Assembly (NCBI GenBank): GCA_013350335.1
Contig: CM023539.1
Location: forward strand, 39,604,631 to 39,668,630
Direction of reading: 5' to 3'
Origin: Chimonanthus salicifolius
Taxonomy: Eukaryota > Streptophyta > Magnoliopsida > Laurales > Calycanthaceae
DNA: 64,000 nucleotides
A program made the position numbers and the translations under genes. The notes below the pieces were generated by a model, which ran no database searches, was not told the origin of the DNA, and was given only the letters and a program-made list of their open reading frames with translations. Shown here piece by piece: positions 46,862 to 57,000 of the stretch (its first letter is position 1; each line of letters opens with the position of its first letter).

Positions 46862-49800
46862 TCACACACACACACTCACACACACACGCATGCACGTGGA
46901 TGTAGCTAAAAACCCCTTTTATTGGTTGGTTACATCAGCATTAAATGTTGTTGTTAGACAAGAGCTTCTTCCATTAGCTGTGTTTTCGTGTCAATGTAGT
47001 ACATGTGGATGTGCAAGAGAAAGAACATATGATACACCGCATCTATATTTAGTACTGTAAGGCTCACCTATGATTATCTAAATATCAAATACATTTGCCC
47101 CTCTACGAGTTGTCATATGTATATTCAGATTTGACACTCGTTGGGATGATATGCTCCCTTGGGATTTTTTTAGTAGATAATCTGCACCCATGGATTGAGA
47201 CATTAAAAAATACCCCCCCTCAAATTCCATTGAAATTTGGCCATTTAAATTATAGCTTAGGACCTCAAGATGAGAATGATTCTATTTTTATTTATTATTT
47301 ATACATTTTTTCATAGGCATTATCCACATGAATAATTCCTATTCTCACTCTTTCCCATAATTAAACACATCCATGTGGGTTCCATAGTGGGGTTTACTGT
47401 TTCTAATGTAAACCTCGGTGTACTAAAGTGCTACCCATGATTATAACTATTGGTTTTTTCACTTCTCATCATGCGTAGCCATCATCTGCAGGGTGAAAAT
47501 TTTTCTATTATATATGATTTTGATGGGCATTCATATCAACAGCACTGCATAGTTGAGGATCTAGGGAAAGGGTATGTAGTACTGTATTTTCTACTTTTTT
47601 TTCTCCTGTCAACTTCAAACTCTGTAACTGCAGAGCCATCATCCTTCTTTTTTGTTAATGTCGTTCTCTTGTTTTCATTGACAGCTTTGCTTTGACAGAA
47701 GCACACAAACATAGATTGCAATGCTATTATTGTGTACCAGGTACCATACTTATATTTGTTAATGAGCCTATATTTTGTTATTAAAAAAAGTTGTGCCTTT
47801 TGTATGTTTAATGCATTGTTGTTAAAATCTTAATGTACACGATTCCTATCTTCCCATTCATACGATATGATAAGAGGAAAAATTCATATTTATTAACAAA
47901 TCTTATGATTCCTATAAATATTAGGATTATGGAGTTATTTGGAATGTGAAAGTATGAAACCTTTTGTTCTGATGGTTTTTAAGGCTTGAATTGTTGAGCA
48001 TTTAAGACCCTTAGATTTTTTTGGGTTTTTTAGTTCATTATTGACTTTTCATGGTATACTTGGATTATATACTAGTCTTATTCTTTTGGAAGTTGGAAAA
48101 TTGAAATTTGAGCCCCAATGAGTTAATTATATAATATTTACTTATTATTGAAAGAAACTTGGAGAATTGCTCACATTATTACCTTTTAGATATCCTTTAC
48201 ATTATATCATATATTGAATATTTTGGAGGGAAAACACTTATAAATCTTACGATTCTACAATTTGCAATACACGATTTGCATTTCAAGATGTATAACGATT
48301 TTATGATACAATTCGATTTTCACAACATTGTTTATTATATTGATATCTTGTTGACTTGAATATGAATACTTATCTTTTTTGTATTGAGCAATGGTCATCG
48401 TGACTTCAAAAACTGCCAATATGGCTGTATAACCCATTCCAGATATTCAAAGTTTCAAATTTAACTGTACAGTAGTTACTTGTATGTCCAAAAAAGTATT
48501 ACTATGCTAAAAAAAACTAAAAACTAATAGAACATCACTGGCTTGTATTTTAATACTCTACTTTTACTGTCACTAGTATATGTGGAACTATTTCTAGAAG
48601 CATTGAACATGTGTCTTTATCCATGTTGTACATGTAAAAAGTGTAATTTATGTCCTTTTTATGTAGTATAACTTGATTCATTCTCATTTCTGATAATTTA
48701 TTTGCCAGTCTGTAATCATGATGTACTTAATTCAGAAAAATGATTTTTTTTTTCTGAGACTACATTATGGCAGGAAACATATATAACAAGTTCAACATTC
48801 TACAGTATTGGAAGTGCCGTAGATATCTCCAACCCAACAAATGGCTTCAAACTTGGCTGAGAAGGGAAATTCAAGCACTTATCCAGGTCTTTTGGTCTGA
48901 GTTCATTTTAATATGTTCATTTACTGGCTCTCTAGCCTCCTCAGTGTCAGCTGTTTTGACTAATAGTGTCAATAACGTTCATTAAAAAAAGGTCCCATGA
49001 AGAATCAAAAGAGACCACTGGCGATTGACATGGACTGCTTGCGGTACCCCAGGTGGATGTGATAAGACTTTTGATGATGATCAGCAATATTTGGACTGCT
49101 CACAATCATCATCAAAACCTTATCTCATCTATTTGCTTTGCTTTCTGATTTCTACTACTATGATTATTGTCCATGCTCAAATCCTTGTCAGTCTGAAATG
49201 GTAATATGTTTCTTTTAACTAATTTATTCCATGCCCTCATTGGCCTACTAAGTTCCTTGGGGCTAGCTCTCTGCACTTCAAAAAAGGGCTGCCCCTGGTG
49301 TTGTTAGACATGGCCAAACCATTAGATGGCATTCATTCATTTCAAATTGGAGCTATTTGTGGATTACCCCCATATATATACAAGTGATAAATTGTGGGGA
49401 TTGCAATGCTAACTATGATATCATCTGCAAAAGCAAAATTACAGTTTTCCCCCAATTATAATGATATTTCTTGGTATGTATTTAGTGACTGTTCTTACAA
49501 ACTCTTATGATATCCACTTTTATGGCCTTATTTTATTCAGAAGATAGTAGTATTTGAATATATATATTTGGAATATATCCCTTATGTACAGAACCTTTTG
49601 TTCAGTCTTTTATTAATTTACCTTTTTTTTGCGGTTGTGGGGTATGTGGTGGTGTTGGACTTTGTTACTGTTGTCAACTAATGTAGGACTGTAATTGATC
49701 ATATTGGGGAGTAGTGACAATTTTTTTTATTAACATCTAAATGAAAGTACAAAAGCCTAAGGGTCAGTGAGGAATTGGACCAAAGATAAAGGAAAGATAA

Positions 49801-52800
49801 CACACAAAGGATCGAACACATCTCAAGACAAGATTCATCATCATCATTGTTATAGCTAATCCCATCTATCTGCCGTTGGCTTTATGAGTTTTACTGCTCC
49901 ATTTGACATTATCATAAGCCATATGGTCAGTCGCCCCACTATCTGTCATATCTTTTTGTATCCCTTCTCTCCACATTTTCAATGGTTTGCCTCTCCTCTT
50001 TCTACTTGCAACTTGTATACTTTCATCTCTTTGTAGTAGTACGTATTGTTGTTGATTGTAGTGTTCTAGTAACATGCCCAAACCAACCTCAAGCAAGTCT
50101 CAAATTTTCATCTACTAGGGCTATTTTTAGATTATCACTAACAATCATCTAAGACAAGATTCATAGCATAAAAAAATACGATACTGCAGACTGGCTAGTG
50201 TTTCAAGACCCAATTAAAGGATTTGGTATCCAATGATCATTGCATGATATTTGACTTGATTTTTCATTGTGGTGAAGCCTTGTCCTCAAAGATTCTTTAG
50301 TTGCATTCTAGCTAGATAAAACATGCGATTTCCGTATTTGTGTATCATAGTTTTCTATAAATTTAGTTTATGTAAGAAAATATTTGACACCATCCCCTTT
50401 TTATCTTTTTCTTTTTCTAAATATCTATTTGACACCATTTGTTACCTCATGGACTTCAACTTAATCAGTGTAAATGGCTCACCGTTCTCTAAGCTTTGTC
50501 ATTTGTAGGAGGAAGACGTTGATGTTATCGTGTATCATGTGAGTGGCATAGTTGATTCTTTCTTGAGAAGGTAAGTCCCTTATTGCATTGGATGTGATTG
50601 GATGATGATTTCAGCTGTCTCTCTCTCTCTAACTTGTTATGATGGGATGGAGTTAACGTTCATTTCTGAAATGATTGTGTCTAACTTTGGATTATTTCAA
50701 AGTAACTCTGTATATATTGCTTCAATTGTAAAGACTATCTCTATGTTGTCTTCAAATTGCAAGATGTGCCCCTATCTTATGTATCAAATTCAAAGACCTT
50801 TCAACATCTAAATTCCCTAAATGCTATGGGGTTGGGCCCTTTTGTTTTTCCTTACCTTGTTCCATTGTTTGCTCACCTCTTGTGCCCTTTTTCTATAATA
50901 CAATTACCATTTCAAAAAAAAAAATTGAAATTCCCAAAATGCTATTTAATATTGAAAAGCTATGCTTGCAAGCACCTTTAGTGAGGCAACCGAGACAATT
51001 TATTTATAGTACACATGCCCACACAATTTGTGTAACCACATTGGTCGGATGTGGATGATCTTCAACCTATCCAGTCATTTTATCCCATTGTGATGGGTCC
51101 TTGTAAATGCATGTCTTGCTGAAGTCAAATTTTCAAGGACCAAAACACATGATGGTTTTTATGGTTTGTCACACATTTCTCCATACCTCACTCCCCATCT
51201 ACTTCTGGTGTGACGTTTCAAAATGATATCCCAATGGGGTGTTTTCCTAGTGCAACTCTGAGTAATATTGGGTATTTTGGAAATTGGCAACTGCCTGAAA
51301 AGATTAGGGTACATTTTGCAATTGTTGACAACATAGAGGGGTCTTTAAAAATTCAAGAAAAAGGATGGTGGCTCGTTGCAAATTATGCTACAAGTTAACA
51401 GTAGTTCTAAACCTTTTCGATAACATTGAAATATTTGGCTCTGCTGTGACAAACATGATCTATTACTTGGTCAAATGCTGTAGTTGTGACCAAAACATCC
51501 TGCCATATCGGGCTTCTTGTGGGAGCACTTAACCTGCATTATTCATGGTAAACATGACGAATTTAATATATATCATATCCAAAAGCTTGAAAATTGGACT
51601 ATGACTCCCAACATTGGTCAAGTCAAGTTTTGTGAAAGCCCAAGCCAACTCCAACTAAATCCAAGTCCGTCCAAATCTGACCAGGTCTGGGACAGATTTT
51701 CTGGACTCGGAATTTTGTCAAGAAGACCAAGTCTGACATACTGAATAAAATCGAGTTGTTGAACTATGAAAACTACTGTTTTTCTCATCTTTTCCTTTGT
51801 CATCAGTGATTATCACATCCATGAGATTCAAGTTCATCCTGTGTGACCATTCAATCAGCCATATTCCACTATTGTCATTGATTGAAAAATCCTAGGCTCC
51901 CAGCCCTTCAATTGCAGAGCTTGTTAGAAAGCTTGATGTTCAATTTTGGCTTTCCTTGCCATCTGTTCTTAGCGTTTATCTTGAAAGTCTTCCTCTCAAA
52001 TGACCAGGATAGTTTCTAAAGGTAGTATCTTCTAGGTGATCAGTTTGAATCTTCTATATATTTGCCATGTGTCAAATAGGGTGGTTTTTAGCTTAAAAGT
52101 ACCAGTGGAATAGTGACCATCGTGGAGTCGGAAGCAATAATAACTAAAACATGACCTAACTATCTATACTCATAGTTGGCGGTGTTCAAAAGGTGTTGCA
52201 AAAATAGGGTATGTAGTGATGAAGGTAACTGGTTCTTAGTGTGGATATCTAGCACAAGGTAGCTTGAAACTTGAATACCGAATAAAAGAACAAAGTTAGA
52301 ATAATGCTTACCCCAAATGAAAAAACAGTGTGATTCTCTCACAACTCAGAAGTTTCATGTAATTCCTCGTTTCTTGTAACCTCAGTCTTGCCTTTGCATA
52401 ATCACCTAATGTGTGACTGGTGTTCCTAGTGCCTACGAAATGTCTCCATGAAAACATGACTGGCTGTAGGTTAGGTTTACTGTTCATCTATCCCTGTCTG
52501 CAACATGTCCATTAACTTATGCTTATGCTACCAACTTATACTGTAATGTGTTCACTTAATTTCTATGTTTATGAGCATATTGTTCTATTGCTCATTGGTC
52601 GGCAATCTTGATGAGTATTGTAGGAATGAACATGAACGCTTCAAGGGCACACCAGAACGAAAGAGAGAAGAGTTCAAGGTTTTGTTAGCTGATGCTGCTA
52701 GGCCTTTCCTAACTGGAAGAACTGAGCGCTTTGTAAAAGAGGTGGAACTTTTCCTTGTTTCGGGTTTGAACATCGAAGCCTATGACCAAGTGTACTTGCA

Positions 52801-52918
52801 GTGTTTGAATCTGGATACTTCAAGTGACACTGGTGGGACAGAAGATGACATTCATGACCAAATGCTTCAAGTTCCAAACTTACGTCTTTTTGATGAGGAC
52901 ATTGATACGACTGATTGA
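43176..52918 (+). CDS. Topors-like RING-finger E3 ligase
   Basis: Seven exons with GT-AG borders: 43176-43281, 45095-45189, 47492-47571, 47685-47740, 48774-48886, 50509-50570 and 52624-52918. Their lengths sum to 807 bases, 268 codons plus stop, with no frame damage. An N-terminal Ser-rich segment is followed by a C3HC4 RING finger: CTIC, then CFHKFCYDC, then CPLC (residues about 18-66). The AYLDRCFHKFC block is characteristic of Topors, a dual ubiquitin/SUMO ligase that binds topoisomerase I and p53 in animals. The rest also follows Topors: a HKHRLQCYYCVPG segment, WLRREIQALIQ, then RPFLTGRTERFVKEVELFL near the C terminus. The animal Arg/Ser-rich tail is absent. Plant relatives are largely uncharacterised; nuclear action is inferred. 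Start: first ATG of an open frame joined correctly to the RING exon. Introns carry an L1 piece, an RTE piece and a TC/CA microsatellite. Confidence 0.93.
44205..44675 (+). mobile_element. LINE-1 fragment with internal duplication (intron 1 of Topors-like gene)
   Basis: WVMPNFFDSLIDQVWRLVSGRR then LWTLWRDRNNNVFLDS matches the plant L1 segment between zf-RVT and RNase H (usual WxxWRERNxRIFE). The block starting TTTGATAGTCTGATCGATCAG is repeated about 110-125 bp downstream (SLIDQ...RLVSSRREVMW), so the fragment duplicated internally. It ends in an A tract at about 44657-44669. Confidence 0.7.
46808..46888. repeat. Compound microsatellite (TC)n(CA)n
   Basis: About 33 bases of TC repeats run directly into about 48 bases of CA repeats with two CT interruptions. 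It lies in intron 2 of the Topors-like gene and is likely polymorphic. Confidence 0.95.
49839..50150 (-). mobile_element. RTE LINE 3' fragment, 5'-truncated, perfect 14-bp target duplication
   Basis: The minus strand encodes the conserved RTE tail (KPLKMWREGIQKDMTDSG, MAYDNVKW) and ends in an ATGATGATGATGA-type repeat. The direct repeats AAGACAAGATTCAT at 49825-49838 and 50151-50164 flank it exactly. It inserted into intron 5 of the Topors-like gene, opposite to the gene. Confidence 0.85.
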
Positions 52919-53649
52919 CATATCAGTTTAGATATATAGTCTGCATTTGATGATACCCAGTTTTTGCGATCATATGATGGTGTGCTGAATCCCTTTCCAT
53001 ATATGATTTGTGATCCTTATAAGCAGACCATGGTAAACCCAACCCTCATGTGGAGGTAAAAAATCAGCCCTGTTTTTACCCCATGGGCATATTGCTATCC
53101 ATCTAGCGATTCAGGCCACGAATCTAGTTCATGGGTGGATGGTCAGATGCAAAAAGTTTCACTAATTGAAGCATTTGGAAGCTTTAAAATGTGGACTGCT
53201 ACTTCCATTAATCCTGCAGCATCAACATGCAAAAATGTTGAGCATTGATTTATTTCTGCATGGATAGAGGACCTTCAAACGGACCCGGTAGCCCAGGCTA
53301 AGATGGACTAGTTGTACTTCGGGCCATGGATTATCGGAAACTTTGTGCAATTTTACCTTTTTGGTTTTCCTAGTTTTACTGAGTCCATGCGGTCTAACTC
53401 AGGTATGTCTTGGTGTAGACGTCGTTTGTCTCGACATAGTTTTTTTAAAGTGAGGATGTACTTTAATTTTGTTAAGCAAGAGATAGTGCCAATGAATATG
53501 GAGTATAAACTGTTGGATTGGTGTTTTATTTATTTTTTCAAAAACACACTTTGAGTGGAGGTGTTTTGTGAGGAAGAAGGGAGGAAAAACATGAGAAATT
53601 CTCTATAAGCCCTTTTGGTTCTCTTACAACATTATTAAAGGTTTTACGG

Positions 53650-53835
53650 AGCTTGTGAGCCTAACTCTGAAGATTAGTTTAATGGTCATATTCTCACCTT
53701 TATATGTGGGAGGTCTTGGATCAATCTCCCTCAACATAAAAAAGGTCACTCCTCATATTTTGTACCCGGCGTGTGTGGATAGAGAAGTTTACATATCCTC
53801 TAAGAATTAGTCAAGTGGGATGTTCGGCTAAGACA
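53650..53835 (+). mobile_element. tRNA-derived SINE (family B), diverged copy
   Basis: An A-box-like GATTAGTTTAATGGTC (53671-53686) and a B-box-like GGTCTTGGATCAATCTCC (53712-53729) are followed by a body with CACTCCTCATATTTTGTACCC, GTGTGGATAGA and AAGAATTAGTCAAG. The body matches the copy at 61375-61545. Ends are approximate. Confidence 0.6.
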
Positions 53836-53939
53836 TGCATAGGATTAGTCAAGTAAGACCTCTGACTAACTCAAGTGAGATGCTTGGATATGTTTGGCGA
53901 TGAGTGGGCATGCGTGTGGTTTTGTAGCCATAGTTGTGG

Positions 53940-55640
53940 TACAATTGTGCCATGTCTGGCAATGAGAACAAGACAAGGCAGACCTTTGAGCATGTATTAG
54001 AAATTCAAAATAATGATTTTGAATCAAAGGATGACATCATTATTGCGACATAATGATTTTGCCATTAGAAATTCAAGAGAAGGATTCATGTTCAAAAAAG
54101 GTATATTGTGGACCATTACATGATTCCAAAATAATGGATGATGAGCCCGTCTTAGACAAGTTCATGAGTTGTAAAAGTTGCCTCAAGAGGTGTGTTTATG
54201 GAGGGAATGATTATTGATAAAAGGCATTCTAAGCAGTGATCATTGAAAAACTGCCTTAGAAATATAAAGAAGTTTCCTTGAGCACAAAGGCAAAACCATG
54301 ATTTTTAATAATTTAACCCTCTATATCTGTATTAACGAAGAAAATCAAAATTAAGAAAAAGTCACTAATGGGTTTCTTGAGTCGGCAAAGGTTGATTTAG
54401 TTGAAAACAAGAGTCTTAAGCCTTCTAAGCCATCTTTCAAGAAGACCAAGAATAATAAGAAACCTTCTACCAAGCAAGCTGGAAGATGCTCCAGTTTATT
54501 AGAATTAATTTGTAGTATATTTGTGATATTCATAACCCTTTTTTTTTTTTAATTTATGTGTGGGAAACCATGGGATACCCAACTTAAAATCTCCATGGAT
54601 GAGTTCACTACCCTTAGGGCACACCAAGGTTAAGCCATGGGGGCTTGAAACCGCAACTTCCTGCTTCCTGAGACGGGAAGTAACCAGTTGAACTACACTC
54701 ATGGAGAGAAGATGCTCCAGTGATATTCATAACTTAGAAACTAAAAGAAATATGTTATCACTTCCAATGATAAATTTTTTAAATCTTCTAAGGTTTATTT
54801 GTTTAGAAGTAAAGATGAAATTAGACAACTTTATAATTTATGAAATGAGGTGGAAAGTATCATGGGAAAGAGATAAAATTACTAAGATTTGATGGAGTGG
54901 AGAATAAACCTCTAATGAGTTTGTAAAAATTTGTGAAAGCCATGGTATAATTCATGAAGTAACTATACTATAATTTCCTCAACAAAATAGAGTGACTGAG
55001 AAAAAAAATTAAAATTTTGATAAACATGGCTACTGTTGATAAAATAGCGTAACTATTTTGATAAAATTTTGATATACCTTTAATTGTATTTTTATAGTTT
55101 ATTATGCATCCAAAAATAAGTCTATAGATTCTTAGTTCTTAGAATCCAAATTAACATAGAAAAGAGTTCTATCTTAGAATCCATAGATGTTAAATTCTTT
55201 GAAAATGATTTTCTTTATCAGACTTTATTAAGGCCTACCTTCAGTGAATTATCTAACTAATAATTAAAAGTACTGGTTGATGATCACCTAAATGATATAC
55301 TTTAGAACTTGGGAGGAGTAAACTTACTCCATACCTTCTTAGTGGAGAAGGGGCCTTCTATCTTTCAAGAAATATCTTGCATAGATGTATCCTTTTTGGA
55401 ATTAGTTATTAGTAGCGAAATTGAATCTATTATATACAGTAATGATCAATACGTTTTTGTTCTACATGAATCATCTGAGTAAAGTGAATGTGATCTAAGG
55501 CATGATAGTTGTAAGAGTCTAAGAGATCCCCATGGAATTAACTTATCTCTAAGACAACAGGAAAATCTTTTTATTTCTTAATAAGTTTAAGATGTATGAT
55601 TATGCTTTGGCATACACACTTTTTATTGTCAAGTTAAATT
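53940..55640 (+). mobile_element. Ty1/copia element, decayed gag and integrase pieces
   Basis: A gag (UBN2-type) segment reads, with stops, as IIEKLP...KYKEVSLSTKAK (about 54210-54290). It continues SAKVDLVENKSLKPSKPSFK (about 54378-54440) and KTKNNKKPSTKQAG. After a nested SINE, an integrase-core end reads EFVKICESHGIIHEV (about 54919-54963) then FPQQNRVTEKKN. The usual copia block YRFLVLxxxxNIEK...DVKFFEND follows near 55115-55210. Reverse transcriptase motifs were not convincing. Large internal deletions and many stops show an old copy. Confidence 0.7.
54537..54707 (-). mobile_element. tRNA-derived SINE (family A), second copy, nested in copia
   Basis: The structure matches the copy at 34007-34175. 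The minus-strand head has TAGTTCAACTGGTTACTTCCC (A-box) and a degenerate B-box GGTTTCAAGCCCCC (about 54641-54653). The body is AACCTTGGTGTGCCC...TTTCCCACACATAAATT and the tail is A-rich (plus-strand T tract 54539-54552). GATATTCATAAC flanks both sides (54525-54536 and 54722-54733), and GAAGATGCTCCAGT also occurs on both sides. Confidence 0.82.
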
Positions 55641-55693
55641 AAGAAAGAAAGTGTCTCAAAATAAGCCCAAATGCTACATTAGATGGGTGTATT

Positions 55694-55893
55694 CAGGGGT
55701 TTGAAAATTGGGGTGGCCGAGATATCGGACGATATCGCCGGTGATATCAAATATCGGTTAATATCTTTCTCTCAATTTTTTTTTTTTGAAATATCAGACA
55801 TTTTTTTAATTTTGTTTGAATTAAAAATTAAAATTTGAAAAACATCTGAGTTTTTTCTAATTTTTTTAAATTATATATACATATACATATATA

Positions 55894-55926
<33 letters not shown>

Positions 55927-55970
55927 ACATATACATATATACATATACATATATACATATACATATATAC

Positions 55971-56023
<53 letters not shown>

Positions 56024-56058
56024 AATCTGATATATATCGGCCGACATTAAATACCCTG
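55694..56058. mobile_element. Short hAT-like element (relative of the 3.3-kb copy), perfect 8-bp duplication
   Basis: The ends CAGGGGTTTGAAAATTGG and TCGGCCGACATTAAATACCCTG match the ends of the element at 18853-22152. Subterminal GAGATATCGGACGATATCG and GATATATATCGGCCGA palindromes match as well. The 8-bp direct repeat GGTGTATT at 55686-55693 and 56059-56066 is perfect. The interior is mostly an expanded (ATACAT)n/(TA)n microsatellite (about 55866-56019). It has no coding capacity. Confidence 0.85.
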
Positions 56059-56089
56059 GGTGTATTAACTCTAAAACATATAATTAAAA

Positions 56090-56400
56090 ATTATTGTACT
56101 ATAAATGTGTTAAAATAACTCCATTAGAAGACACGTTTAGAGAAACTCATTTAAGGTGGTTTAGTTATACAAGCAGAAGACCAAAGGCAACCCTTATAAA
56201 TAGAATTAAGATGTTACAAGTTGCAAGAGCAAAGAGATATAAACCAAAGGAAGCTTGGAGGAAAAGGATAAAGAAATATATGATAGATAATGAAGTGATT
56301 GGCTATATAATTTGTGATAGAGTCAAATAGTACCATATAATTGTCTAGGGCTACATCACTAGAAAATCTAAATTTGGCCTACATATCATCGTCTAGTCGG
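56090..56400 (+). mobile_element. RTE LINE 3' fragment
   Basis: ETHLRWFSYTSRRPKATLINR (about 56138-56200), KEAWRKRIKKYMIDN and ICDRVK form the conserved RTE tail seen also at 17160-17390 and 49860-50100. It ends near CATATCATCGTCTAG. Truncated and inactive. Confidence 0.75.
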
Positions 56401-56953
56401 AGCATCTCAATAAACTCCAGTCCTACGAGCACTACTCTTTAAGAAATGAGTTGGGTAGGAGTCTTATAGATTAGAAGGGCACATGATTTTAAGCTCTTAA
56501 TTACTTTGAAAATTTGGTTGACTTGTTCAACTTGAAATTCTATTGAGTTGAGTCGACTCCGACTAACACAGCTAATTTTAAAATTTAAACAACGAGGGTT
56601 GGGGATAAGAAAGGGCGTGAATTAATCACATGATTTTATTCATGTTCTTAACTGCTTCCTTAACTGATAAGCACGAATTCTCCTGTTTGGCAGTTATGTT
56701 TTCACGCAATTATTTCAATAAAAGTGAGGAAAAGAGCCTCCCCACTTTCCCTACTTGCTATTTTCTACAACAAAAGCAGTTACAAGGAGAAAAGCTACAG
56801 AACCCACGACCCTAAAAAGAAAGAAAGCCATCATTTTCTCCTCACGAGACATGCCCTCTTTCAATCACAAATCACATACCATCTTCTCCTCCTCTTTCAA
56901 ACCGTTCCCAAAACTCCCTTCCTTTTTAGAAATCAATCCCCACCTTCCATCTC

Positions 56954-56963
56954 TATATATTTA
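56954..56963 (+). promoter_or_regulatory. Candidate TATA box (TATATATTTA)
   Basis: This lies 47 bp before the ATG at 57001. With initiation about 30 bp downstream, the leader would be very short and 57001 the first ATG. Confidence 0.45.
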
Positions 56964-57000
56964 TTGATGGCCTGGGATGATTTTGTGAAGCAAACAAGAG

